64,000 bases of DNA from contig NZ_JACHEE010000005.1 of NCBI RefSeq assembly GCF_014207375.1, positions 62,001 to 126,000 on the forward strand. The letters are read 5' to 3'. The notes beneath the pieces were generated by a model. The model saw nothing but the letters and a program-made list of their open reading frames with translations, was not told where the DNA came from and searched no databases. Of the stretch, positions 44,273 through 52,973 are shown in pieces (within the stretch, counting starts at the first letter, position 1; each line of letters opens with the position of its first letter). Both the position numbers and the translations under genes were made by a program. Origin of the DNA: Arthrobacter sp. AZCC_0090 (lineage in GTDB: Bacteria; Actinomycetota; Actinomycetes; Actinomycetales; Micrococcaceae).

Positions 44273-45307
44273 TTAGTTGGGTCGGCTCAGCTGCAGCATG
44301 ACTTTGCTGCTGCCGGATGCCGGGTCGGCCGACACCCTCATGGCTTCGGCGGCTTGGTCAATGCCGAATTTGTGGGTGATGACGGGTGAGATGTCCAGGC
44401 CGTTGGCCATGGCCACGAGGGCGTCGCTGATCTCATCCACGAAGCGGTAGGAGCCGACCCAGGTGATTTCGCGCGTCACCAGGTCACCAATAGCCGAAAG
44501 GCTCGGGGCGCCCGGAAGATTGCCCACTTGGACGATGGTTCCACCACGCGCGGTGGCGCGAAGAACCTGGCCCAGCACAGCGGGAATACCGGTGGCTTCG
44601 AAAACAAGCTCGACGTCGTCGGGCAGCGAGCCGCCGCGAGCAACGTTCCGCACGTCGTCGGCCCCCATGGCTTTCGCGACCCGGAGCGAAGCGTCGCTGA
44701 TGTCCGCCGCGACTACTGTCCTGGCGCCCGCATACTTGGCAGCGGCGATCAGCAGGGAACCGATCGGGCCTGCACCGTTCACGAGGACGTCCCGCCCCGC
44801 GAGCGAACCTGCCCTGCTCACCGCATGCATGGCGACGGCGAGCGGTTCCGCGAGTGCCCCGCGCAAGGTGTCGACGCCGTCGGGCAACGGCCGGAGCTGT
44901 GACGCCCGGACACGCTTCCGCTCGCTGAAGCCCCCGTCCGTGTGCGGGTCAAAGGCAGCCGAGCCGAAGTACCGGACATGCGGATACAGGTTGGTGCGGC
45001 CGGCCAAACGCTCCGGCAAGACGCCGTCGCCTACCAGTTCCGCGGGATGAACGGTGACCGGCTGGCCGACGTCGAAATTCTCGACGCCGGGGCCAATCTG
45101 GGCGATGCGTCCGGCAATCTCATGGCCCAGGACGAGCGGCGACGTGAGCGTCGCGGTTCCGGACGCCCCGTGCTTCCAGTAGGAGAGGTCCGAGCCACAG
45201 ATCCCGCCCCACTCGACGTCGAGCACCACTTCTCCAGGGCCCGCGACGGGTTCCGGCCGCTCATCGATGCGAAGGTCGTTAGCCCCGTGGACCACCACCG
45301 CTTTCAT
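44273..45307 (-). CDS. Medium-chain zinc dehydrogenase, L-idonate/L-gulonate 5-dehydrogenase-like
   Basis: The 344-residue enzyme has catalytic zinc residues Cys37 ([10 protein letters not shown]) and His62-Glu63 (GHEIAG) and the NAD motif [13 protein letters not shown]. The structural-zinc lobe is degenerate: residues 88-112 ([20 protein letters not shown]...) carry no cysteines. The IdnD/RspB group oxidises L-idonate or L-gulonate at C5; L-gulonate gives D-fructuronate, the substrate for the uxuB-like enzyme of this operon. Its ATG overlaps the MFS stop (ATGA). Confidence 0.82.
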   Translation of the reverse strand: MKAVVVHGANDLRIDERPEPVAGPGEVVLDVEWGGICGSDLSYWKHGASGTATLTSPLVLGHEIAGRIAQIGPGVENFDVGQPVTVHPAELVGDGVLPERLAGRTNLYPHVRYFGSAAFDPHTDGGFSERKRVRASQLRPLPDGVDTLRGALAEPLAVAMHAVSRAGSLAGRDVLVNGAGPIGSLLIAAAKYAGARTVVAADISDASLRVAKAMGADDVRNVARGGSLPDDVELVFEATGIPAVLGQVLRATARGGTIVQVGNLPGAPSLSAIGDLVTREITWVGSYRFVDEISDALVAMANGLDISPVITHKFGIDQAAEAMRVSADPASGSSKVMLQLSRPN

Positions 45308-46716
45308 ACGGCGTCTTCCAAACGGACCATGTCACGGCCGCGGACTTCCGGCCCGACGGCGGCCGACAGCAGGGTGATCAGCGAGTAGCCTATGAGCATT
45401 GCCGCCAGCGGCCACCAGTGGCCGGTGACTGCAGTGAGCGTTGCCGCCAACAGAGGGCCGATGGCTGTGGCGAGGATGCCGCCGATCTCCTTGGCCAAGG
45501 CCAACTGTGTGAAGCGGGTGCGGGCTCCGAAGAACTCGGCCATGGTGACGCTCTCCATGGCGAAGAGGCTGAGGACGCCCAGGTTCAGTCCGACGACCAT
45601 GGCAACGGTGATGAGGCCGGTGTTGCCGCTCGTGATCATCAGCATCATGGGGATGGCGAACAAGGCAGTCAAGGCGCTCAGGGTCAGGTAAAGGGGTTTC
45701 CGGCCGAAGCGGTCGCCCAGGAGACCCATGACGGGGATGGTCACGAAGCCCAGCAGCGAACCGTAAACGATGGCCGTGGTGCCGACGCTCTTGTCCACCA
45801 GAAGAACGGTGGCGAGATAACCGACGAGGAATGTCTGGACGAGGCCGGAGTTGCCAGCCTGGCCGAAACGGAGGCCAAGCGTGATCAGGAAAGCCTTGCC
45901 CTTGCGCTGGTGCAGCGCCGCTTCGATAGTGCTGGTGGCCGGGGTCTTTGCGTTGCCCTTGGTTTCACGTGCGGCGTCTTGCTTGGAGGCGATGTCCTGC
46001 TTGGAAAGGGCCACCCCGTCGACGACGTCGGCGCGCTCCTCGAACACCGGGCTTTCTTTGAGGGAGCGGCGGATCCAAACAGCGAAGATCATCAGCACGA
46101 AACTGGCCAGGAACGGAATGCGCCAGCCCCAGCTGAGCAACTGATCTTGGGGTAGGGCTGCGACGAGGATCGCCCAAAGCGCCGAAGCGCCGAGCGTGCC
46201 GGAGTTGGTTCCGAGGCATACGAGCGAAGAGATCAGGCCGCGACGGCGGGCGGACGCGTATTCGGCGAGCATCACCGTTGCGCCGGCAATTTCGGCGCCG
46301 GCGCCAAACCCTTGGATGAGGCGCAGCGCGACGAGCAAGATGGGTGCCCAAATACCGATCATCGCGTAGGTGGGGAGCACGCCGATCAGCGTGGTGGACG
46401 CACCCATGAGCGCGATGGTGATGAACAGGACCTTCTTGCGGCCGATCCGGTCCCCCATGCGGCCGAAGTAGATGGCGCCGACAAGACGCGCGACGTACCC
46501 GACGCCGTAGGTCGCCATCGCGGCGATCAAGCCGATGACCGGACTCACCTCGGGGAAGAAGATCTTGTTGAAGACGATGGCTGCAGCCAGGGAGTAGAGC
46601 TGGAAGTCCATGAATTCCATGGCTGTGCCGAGCCAACCGGAAACGGCAACCTTGGCGAGGTCGCCGGTGCTTCTGGTGCCTGGCTTAGCCGTGGGTGGGG
46701 CGATGCTCTCGGTCAT
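45304..46716 (-). CDS. MHS-family MFS transporter, probable sugar-acid importer
   Basis: This 470-residue protein has about 12 helices. The metabolite:H+ symporter signature GWLGTAMEFMDFQLYSLAAAIVF lies in helix 1, GAIYFGRMGDRIGRKKVL is the motif A region, and RLIQGFGAGAEIAGATVML is in helix 4. The ATG at 46716 follows AAAGGAG; the upstream frame to 46842 is rejected. It is the first gene of the operon and would import the acid (L-gulonate, fructuronate or idonate) that the following enzymes degrade. Confidence 0.88.
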   Translation of the reverse strand: MTESIAPPTAKPGTRSTGDLAKVAVSGWLGTAMEFMDFQLYSLAAAIVFNKIFFPEVSPVIGLIAAMATYGVGYVARLVGAIYFGRMGDRIGRKKVLFITIALMGASTTLIGVLPTYAMIGIWAPILLVALRLIQGFGAGAEIAGATVMLAEYASARRRGLISSLVCLGTNSGTLGASALWAILVAALPQDQLLSWGWRIPFLASFVLMIFAVWIRRSLKESPVFEERADVVDGVALSKQDIASKQDAARETKGNAKTPATSTIEAALHQRKGKAFLITLGLRFGQAGNSGLVQTFLVGYLATVLLVDKSVGTTAIVYGSLLGFVTIPVMGLLGDRFGRKPLYLTLSALTALFAIPMMLMITSGNTGLITVAMVVGLNLGVLSLFAMESVTMAEFFGARTRFTQLALAKEIGGILATAIGPLLAATLTAVTGHWWPLAAMLIGYSLITLLSAAVGPEVRGRDMVRLEDAV

Positions 46717-46825
46717 CAATTGCTCCTTTGCAGGCGATGAAAAGTGGATTCGGAGAGTTCTCAGGAAAGAGGCCAGCCCGTTAACGCCCTCGTGGCGAGG
46801 CCTTGGGAAGTTTTGTTGGGCTGCT

Positions 46826-46852
46826 TGGTTACTACCATACAAGCACTACCAT
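46826..46852. promoter_or_regulatory. Candidate GntR operator in the divergent MFS/GntR promoter region
   Basis: TGGTTACTACCA (46826-46837) has TGGT-N4-ACCA symmetry, and its ACTACCAT half is repeated at 46845-46852, 14 bases on. The region lies between the divergent MFS and GntR starts, where a FadR-type GntR repressor would bind. Confidence 0.5.
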
Positions 46853-46884
46853 TCTAGTCTGTCAACGGACACTAGACTGGACGA

Positions 46885-47616
46885 GTGGCTACCAAGAAAC
46901 CAGCAAGTGAACAGGCGCCCAGGCTTTCGGTGCGTGACCAGACCCTGGACACCCTCCGGCGTCGGATCATTTCCCTCGAACTGCCGCCCGGAGAGCCACT
47001 GTCCGAAAACGAACTGGCCCAGGAGCTAGGGGTCAGCAGGACTCCGGTCAGGGAAAGCCTGATTCTGTTGCGCGAAGAAGGCTTGGTTCAGGTCTTTCCG
47101 CAGATTGGCTCTTTCGTCTCCCTGGTGGACCTCGGCAGAGTCGCCGAGGCCCAGTTCGTCAGGGAAGCCATTGAATGCGCCTCCCTGAGGGACGCAGCAG
47201 TAGATAGCGAAGGGATTGCAGGGCTGCGCGAAATACTCAAAGATCAGTGGGATGCCGAGGCCGCCGGCGACGTCGACGAATTCTTCCGGCTGGACGAGGA
47301 CTTCCACCGCGAATTGCTCCGCCTGGCCGGCCATGAAACTGCATGGACCGCGGTGAATTCAGCCAAGGCGCATTTGGACCGCGCACGGCGGCTGAGCCTC
47401 ATCGACACCCGGCCAGTTTCCACATTGATTGAGCAACACACGGCGATCGTCGATGCCCTGGAGGCCAACAATCCCGCCGGAGCAGACGATTCACTGCGCA
47501 TCCACTTGCGGGGCGTTTTCGACGACGTCAAGCGCATCCAAGCCGCCACGCCCGAGCTCTTCTCCGACGGCACCGTGCCCCGTCCCATCAGGCGGAGCAT
47601 CGCCCGGCTGGCATAA
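46885..47616 (+). CDS. GntR-family (FadR subfamily) regulator of the sugar-acid operon
   Basis: The 243-residue protein has a GntR winged helix (LRRRIISLELPPGEPLSENELAQELGVSRTPVRESLILL). The all-helical FCD ligand domain has metal-type histidines (DEDFHRELLRLAGH; EQHTAIVDALE). It starts with GTG. It is divergent from the MFS-idnD-manD-kdgK-uxuB-eda operon, the usual place for an UxuR/ExuR-type repressor released by an acid intermediate. Confidence 0.88.
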   Translation: MATKKPASEQAPRLSVRDQTLDTLRRRIISLELPPGEPLSENELAQELGVSRTPVRESLILLREEGLVQVFPQIGSFVSLVDLGRVAEAQFVREAIECASLRDAAVDSEGIAGLREILKDQWDAEAAGDVDEFFRLDEDFHRELLRLAGHETAWTAVNSAKAHLDRARRLSLIDTRPVSTLIEQHTAIVDALEANNPAGADDSLRIHLRGVFDDVKRIQAATPELFSDGTVPRPIRRSIARLA

Positions 47617-47710
47617 GGCCCACATCGCAACGAGACCTGGTGGCGAAGTCACTCCGGGTGGAATGCGTACGCCTCGACCTCGCCCAAGGCCTCCCAGTCC
47701 TATTTCATCT

Positions 47711-49162
47711 TCACAAGGATGCCGACAACGCCCGCGCGAGGGCTTCGGGCTTGCGGTCTGCCCACGGTGCGGCTTTCTCCAGTTGTCCCGCCAGCCGGAA
47801 CAGCGTGGCCTCATCCCCGAACCGGCCAAGGAAAGACATACCCACCGGCAGCCCGGTCGAATCGACTCCGAGGGGCACTGACATGGCCGGGTTGCCTGAG
47901 ATGTTGGCGTACTCACCGTCGAACATGAGGAAGCGGCTGGCCTCCCGCTCCCCGCGCAACGGCTCTTCCTCGGTTCCGACAAGCGTGCCGAGAGGCAGCG
48001 GCGGCCAGCCGACCGTGGGAGTCATCCAGGCGTCGAATTCCTCGAAGAATCCAGCCAGACGACGGCTGAAGCGCTGCAATTCCTCCATGCCGAGGAGGTA
48101 CTGCCCGCCTGTCACAGCCCGCGAGCGCTCGAAATCGGCTGCGGTGAACGGCTCGATCTCCCCGGCTTCCGGCGGCCTGCCCATCCGCTGCGTCCAGTAC
48201 GCCTCGATCCACGCGATCGCGCCTCCATAGACAGCCCTGACCGCCCGGTGCCCAGCCCGCCCGAGCGTCCCGGGGTGCGCGTCGGTAACGCTGTGGCCCA
48301 GTCCAGCGAGCAATTCCACGGTTTCCTCGAACACCCTCAGGTAGTCCGGATGCACGTGCTGCCCCGAGTTGGGCGTCGCGGTTGCTGCGATGCGGAGCTT
48401 TCCAGGAACAGTACCGGTTTCAAGCAGGAAAGGCCGTGCCTGCGGAGGCGCCCAATATGGATCACCGAGCGCCTGGCCGGCCGTCGCGTCGAGTAGTGCC
48501 GCCGAATCGCGCACGCTCCGGGTCAGCGCATGTTCCACGGCGAAGCCCCCGGCCACGTCACCATACTCGGGGCCCATGGGGACCCGTCCGCGCGTCGGTT
48601 TGAACCCGAAAACCCCACACCACGCGGCCGGGTAGCGAAGGGATCCGCCAAGGTCGTTCCCATGTGCCATGGGAACCATTCCGGAAGCGACGGCGGCGGC
48701 GGACCCGCCGCTGGAGCCACTTGTGGAAAGCGATAGGTTCCAAGGGTTGCGGGTGGCACCATGCAGCACCGGCTCACAGTGCGGGGTGAGCCCGAATTCC
48801 GGTATGTTGGTCTTCCCCAGGATGGCAAGGCCGGCTTGGCGGTACCGGCGCACAAGCTCTTGGTCATGGCTCGAGACGTTGTCCTTCAACCAACGCGAGC
48901 CTTCGGTGAAGGGCGCTCCGGCGATCTCCAGGGACAGGTCTTTCACCAGGAACGGAACCCCGGGAAACGGCGCGTCAGCTTCGGAGTCGTCCGCGGGGCC
49001 TTCTGCTCCAGGTTCCAAGTGCGCGACGATGCAATGCAGCACCGGATCGATCTCCCGGATGCGGTCGCGGCCGGCGTCGAGAAGTTCATTCGGCGAAATC
49101 GCACCGCTTCGCACCAGTTCTGCCTGCCCGACGGCGTCTGTCCAGCGGAGCTCCTCGTCCAT
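47711..49162 (-). CDS. Amidase-signature family hydrolase
   Basis: This 483-residue amidase carries the Ser-cisSer-Lys set: Lys74 in FLVKDLS, the Gly/Ser-rich loop [16 protein letters not shown] with the cis-Ser near 150, and nucleophile Ser174 in [11 protein letters not shown]. It hydrolyses carbon-nitrogen bonds of amides; the natural substrate is not readable. Typical GatA-specific context is absent, so it is a stand-alone amidase. A gap of about 94 bases separates it from the convergent GntR gene. Confidence 0.88.
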   Translation of the reverse strand: MDEELRWTDAVGQAELVRSGAISPNELLDAGRDRIREIDPVLHCIVAHLEPGAEGPADDSEADAPFPGVPFLVKDLSLEIAGAPFTEGSRWLKDNVSSHDQELVRRYRQAGLAILGKTNIPEFGLTPHCEPVLHGATRNPWNLSLSTSGSSGGSAAAVASGMVPMAHGNDLGGSLRYPAAWCGVFGFKPTRGRVPMGPEYGDVAGGFAVEHALTRSVRDSAALLDATAGQALGDPYWAPPQARPFLLETGTVPGKLRIAATATPNSGQHVHPDYLRVFEETVELLAGLGHSVTDAHPGTLGRAGHRAVRAVYGGAIAWIEAYWTQRMGRPPEAGEIEPFTAADFERSRAVTGGQYLLGMEELQRFSRRLAGFFEEFDAWMTPTVGWPPLPLGTLVGTEEEPLRGEREASRFLMFDGEYANISGNPAMSVPLGVDSTGLPVGMSFLGRFGDEATLFRLAGQLEKAAPWADRKPEALARALSASL

Positions 49163-49193
49163 GGCTCATTTTAGGACCGGGCGTCGTGGGCCG

Positions 49194-50627
49194 CTAGGCG
49201 CGGGAGATCCCGATCATGTCCTCGCGCGGGACCACCTTGATGCGTTCGCGTACGACGCCGGCATCCGGGTTTTCTGCGGTCCATGCGGCACCGAGGGCTA
49301 CTTCGTGCGCATCGAGCTTGTTCCAGCCTTCCCAAGTGGTGTACTCGATGCCCCGCTCTTCGAGGAGGTCGATGATGGCCTGCGGGTCCGGATTTTCGGC
49401 CGGGGGCAGCGTGAGGCGGTCCTCCAACAAGCAACCGATCGTTTCCAAGGCGTCGCCCTTGGTGTGCCCGATGAGGCCGACGGGTCCACGCTTGATCCAG
49501 CCCGTGGCGTAGATGCCGGGTACCGGCTTGCCGTCGGCGTCCAGCACCCGGCCGCCGTCGTTCGGTATGACCCCGCGGCGGGCATCGTACTCAAGCTCGT
49601 CCAGCGGGGAACCGTGGTAGCCGATGGCGCGGTAGACGGCCTGGATGGGATAGTCCACGAACTCGCCGGTGCCCTTGACGTTGCCCGTGCCGTCCAGCTG
49701 CATGCGCTCGAATTTGATGCTGGAGACTTTTCCGGAGCCATCTTCCGATACGATTTCCACCGGGCTGTGCAGGAAGTGCAAGTGCAGCCGGCGGGACGAG
49801 GGCTGCTCGGCTTCGGCATGTTCCTCAACGAGCCAATTGGTCAGCGTGTTGACCATGGTCTTGATCTGGTTGTTGCTGCGGATGGCCTCATCGGAGGCTT
49901 CATCAAACTCGAAATCCTCCGGGTACAGCACAATGTCCACGTCATTGGAATGCGAGAGCTCGCGCAGTTCCAGCGGGGTGAACTTGATCTGTGCCGGGCC
50001 GCGGCGTCCGAAGACGTGCACATCCGTCACCGGAGAGGCCTTGAGCGCGGCGTAGACGTTGTCCGGGATTTCGGTCACCAGGAGGTCGTCCGCGTGCTTG
50101 GAGAGCATGCGGGCTACGTCCAACGCCACGTTGCCGTTGCCGATGACTGCTACTTCCTTGGCATCCAGCGGCCATTCGCGGGGCACATCCGGGTGTCCGT
50201 CATACCAGGACACGAAGTCGGCCCCGCCGAAGGATCCCTTCAGTTCGATGCCGGGGATATCCAGCTCCGCGTCCTTGATGGCACCCGTGGAGAAGATCAC
50301 TGCGTCATAGAAAGAGCGGAAGTCGTGCAAAGTGAGGTCGAGGCCGTAGGTGACGTTGCCGAGGAAGCGGATGTCGCCGCGGTCCAGGACCTTGTGGAGC
50401 GCGTTGACGATGCCCTTGATGCGGGGGTGGTCCGGCGCCACGCCATAGCGAATCAGGCCGTACGGCGCGGGGTATGCCTCGAAAAGGTCGATGCTGACCT
50501 CGACGTCGCCATCCTTGACCTCATTGGATTTGGTCAGGATGTCCGCGGCATACACGCCGGCCGGTCCTGCGCCGACAATGGCGACGCGCAATGGACGTTG
50601 TGAGGTGGTTTCGGCCGAGTTGGACAC
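49194..50627 (-). CDS. fprA: FprA-type ferredoxin/adrenodoxin-NADP+ reductase
   Basis: The 477-residue flavoprotein has FAD motif VAIVGAGPAGVYAADIL, the active-site region YGLIRYGVAPDHPRIKG, NADP motif VIGNGNVALDVARML, and the C-terminal signature GLYATGWIKRGP-like VPGIYATGWIKRGPVGLIGHTKGDA. It moves electrons between NADPH and ferredoxin for P450s or biosynthesis. GTG at 50627 follows AAGG; the longer frame to 50753 is rejected. A close paralogue lies at the right edge of the window. Confidence 0.9.
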   Translation of the reverse strand: MSNSAETTSQRPLRVAIVGAGPAGVYAADILTKSNEVKDGDVEVSIDLFEAYPAPYGLIRYGVAPDHPRIKGIVNALHKVLDRGDIRFLGNVTYGLDLTLHDFRSFYDAVIFSTGAIKDAELDIPGIELKGSFGGADFVSWYDGHPDVPREWPLDAKEVAVIGNGNVALDVARMLSKHADDLLVTEIPDNVYAALKASPVTDVHVFGRRGPAQIKFTPLELRELSHSNDVDIVLYPEDFEFDEASDEAIRSNNQIKTMVNTLTNWLVEEHAEAEQPSSRRLHLHFLHSPVEIVSEDGSGKVSSIKFERMQLDGTGNVKGTGEFVDYPIQAVYRAIGYHGSPLDELEYDARRGVIPNDGGRVLDADGKPVPGIYATGWIKRGPVGLIGHTKGDALETIGCLLEDRLTLPPAENPDPQAIIDLLEERGIEYTTWEGWNKLDAHEVALGAAWTAENPDAGVVRERIKVVPREDMIGISRA

Positions 50628-50812
50628 CGTGAACCCTTCTGAGACGGGAATCCGCCCCGCGTGGTGGGGCGCGCAGTTTCCAATTCTAGTTCTCAGTTGC
50701 CTGTGGATTGTCAGCGGGTGGCAGGAGTGACACGGTTGGGCGAGGAAACTCACACAAACTTTCCGGCCGTACGGTCAGGAATACCTTCGCAACATGTGGT
50801 GTTCTTGACATT

Positions 50813-51820
50813 GTGTCTACGCCCGAGCAAACCGCGCCCGCCCTGTCCGCAAACGCTCCGAACGCAACAGCATCCGCCGCTGCTGAAGCAAAGAGTGCAA
50901 AGAGTGAGACGACGGCGGGTGTGGTCTTCGGCATCGGGGCTTACGGATTGTGGGGCTTGCTTCCGCTCTACTTCCTGGTGTTGCAGCCCGCCGGAGCCGT
51001 GGAAATCGTCGCGAACCGCGTGGTGTGGTCCCTCATCTTCTGTGCCCTGCTGATCACCATCACCCGGACATGGCGCCTCCTGGGCACCGCTTTCAGGGAC
51101 CGGACCGTCCTTGGACCGCTCGCCCTGGCTGCCGGACTGATCGCCATCAACTGGCTCACCTACACCTTCGGGGTCACCACAGGACACGCCGTCGAGGCCT
51201 CGCTCGGCTACTTCATCAACCCGCTCGTGTCGGTGCTCCTTGGTGTCTTCGTCCTGAAGGAAACACTCCGCCCGCTCCAGTGGGCCGCCGTCGGAATCGG
51301 CTTCATCGCCGTCGGTGTGCTGACCGTTTCGTATGGCAAGCTGCCGTGGATCGCGTTGGTCCTGGCCTTCAGCTTTGGGCTCTACGGTTTCGTGAAGAAG
51401 CGCGTGGGGCCGAAGGTCAATGCCATCACAAGCCTCACCGTGGAGACCGTGGTGCTCGCCCCGATCGCCGGCGCCACCATGATTGTCCTCGGCCTCACCG
51501 GGGCCGCAACCTTGGGAAGCGACGGCCCGGGCCACTTCTGGCTCCTGGCGGCCTCGGGCATCATCACCGCCGTGCCGCTCCTGTTCTTCGGTGCCTCCGC
51601 ACGCCGCCTTCCCATGACCACCATCGGCCTGCTGCAGTACTTCGCTCCGATCCTCCAGTTCATCGTGGCCCTGGCCGTCTTCCACGAAGCCATGACGCCC
51701 GATCGCTGGGTGGGCTTCGGCATTGTATGGCTGGCCCTGTTGGTCCTGACCGTCGATATGCTGCGCACCGCACGCAAGAACTCGGTCATGAGGAAGAGGG
51801 CACGGCTCAGCGCGGCCTAA
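50813..51820 (+). CDS. rarD: RarD/EamA-family transporter
   Basis: This 335-residue protein has ten predicted helices. It contains the RarD opening GVVFGIGAYGLWGLLPLYFLVL, then NWLTYTFGVTTGHAVEASLGYFINPLVSVLLGV and the C-terminal MTTIGLLQYFAPILQFIVALAVFHE. The N-terminal 30 residues are a polar Ala-rich extension. It starts at a GTG with no evident ribosome site. RarD proteins are thought to export metabolites or drugs; function is unproven. It is divergent from fprA. Confidence 0.87.
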   Translation: MSTPEQTAPALSANAPNATASAAAEAKSAKSETTAGVVFGIGAYGLWGLLPLYFLVLQPAGAVEIVANRVVWSLIFCALLITITRTWRLLGTAFRDRTVLGPLALAAGLIAINWLTYTFGVTTGHAVEASLGYFINPLVSVLLGVFVLKETLRPLQWAAVGIGFIAVGVLTVSYGKLPWIALVLAFSFGLYGFVKKRVGPKVNAITSLTVETVVLAPIAGATMIVLGLTGAATLGSDGPGHFWLLAASGIITAVPLLFFGASARRLPMTTIGLLQYFAPILQFIVALAVFHEAMTPDRWVGFGIVWLALLVLTVDMLRTARKNSVMRKRARLSAA

Positions 51821-51858
51821 CCATTTTTGCGACGCGTCCCTCGAACGTCCGGGGCCGC

Positions 51859-52725
51859 TTACGGCATCGAGTCCGCGCGCTCGTAGTCCCGCGGAACCAC
51901 CACCATAGGCACCGGCAGCGCCCGGAGGATCTTGTTGGCGGTGCTGCCCATGAACAGTTTGCTTCTTTCCGCCAGGCGCGATGAGCCGATGATGACCACT
52001 TCGCCGTCGATCCACTCCAAGCTGTCAATCGCTTCTTCGATGCTTCGGCCGTGGGCCACCTCTACCGTCACGTCGTGCCCTTGCGGCAGGCGGGAAGCAG
52101 CATCGCTGAGGACAGTGTTGGCGTGGCGATGAGCCGCATTGGTGGCTTCTCCGCCTTCGTCGGTGCCGGCGTCGAGCGTTACCAGCGACACGAGCCGCAG
52201 CGGCACGCCACGGCGGTTGGCTGCGCCGATGGCGGTGGCGATCGCAGCGTCAGCCCCGGAGCGCTGCCCCGTGGCCAAGGTGAACCGGGTGACGGGCTCA
52301 GTGCGGTTGAACCCGCGCGGCGCCAGGGCCACCGGAACGGGCGAAGCATGCAGCAGCCCGTTGGCCACGCTGCCTACCGTGAACCTCTTGAACAGCCCAT
52401 TGCTCGACGCACCTACCACAATGAGTCCGGCGTCGGTCCCGGCGGCCTGGATCAGCCCTGAAGGGAACGATTCAGCAGGCACCGCCCGGAAGGTGGCCTC
52501 GACGTCGTCGGGCACTAACGCGAGGCTCTGGGCGTGCGCGGTCAGGACGGCCTGTTCAGCGGGAGTTGCGCCAGTACTTTCGGGGTACAAACCCGAGTAG
52601 GGGGTATGCGCGTCGACGACGTACACAAGGTCCAGCACTGCGTCCTGCGCGCGGGCCAGGGACGAGGCCAAGGCAACAGCGTCCGCGCCGCGTTCATTCG
52701 GCGTGTAGCCAACTACATATCGCAT
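51859..52725 (-). CDS. Tandem universal stress protein
   Basis: The 288-residue protein has two UspA domains. Domain 1 (1-138) starts RYVVGYTPNERGADAVALAS and ends LIVVGASSNGLFKRFTVGSVANGLL. Domain 2 (about 150-280) has VVIIGSSRLAERSKLFMGSTANKILRALPVPMVVVP. Both keep the ATP-binding glycine pattern in part. The ATG at 52725 follows AAAGGGG. Such proteins help survival in stationary phase or hypoxia in actinobacteria. Confidence 0.9.
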   Translation of the reverse strand: MRYVVGYTPNERGADAVALASSLARAQDAVLDLVYVVDAHTPYSGLYPESTGATPAEQAVLTAHAQSLALVPDDVEATFRAVPAESFPSGLIQAAGTDAGLIVVGASSNGLFKRFTVGSVANGLLHASPVPVALAPRGFNRTEPVTRFTLATGQRSGADAAIATAIGAANRRGVPLRLVSLVTLDAGTDEGGEATNAAHRHANTVLSDAASRLPQGHDVTVEVAHGRSIEEAIDSLEWIDGEVVIIGSSRLAERSKLFMGSTANKILRALPVPMVVVPRDYERADSMP

Positions 52726-52864
52726 GTGAAGACCCCTTTGTCGACGGCGAATTCCAGGGCCCGTCCGGGGAATCCGGGCAACGTTGGCCGGTCTGGATTC
52801 GCTAGCTAGGCACGACTCTACCTGCGGAAAGAGCTTCCCATACCTGGACATGCCCGTTCTTAAA

Positions 52865-52905
52865 TGCCAAGGATGGACATAGTCACACTATGTCCATCCT
52901 TGGCA
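52865..52905. repeat. 19-bp perfect inverted repeat (hairpin)
   Basis: TGCCAAGGATGGACATAGT and its exact complement flank a three-base loop (CAC). It lies between the gabT stop and the stress-protein start, with no T-run next to it. Arm length and tight loop resemble the hairpin at 44228, though the sequence differs. Confidence 0.75.
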
Positions 52906-52935
52906 CGCAGAGGTGGGCAAGTCCACCTGGGTTTC

Positions 52936-52973
52936 GGCTAGGCGTTGGCCTTGTGGCTAGGCGTTGGCCTTGA
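52936..52973. repeat. 19-bp tandem duplication of the gabT end including its stop codon
   Basis: GGCTAGGCGTTGGCCTTG occurs at 52936 and again at 52955 (18 of 19 bases identical per period). The second copy contains the gabT TAG and the codons before it; the first repeats them past the stop. Confidence 0.88.
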
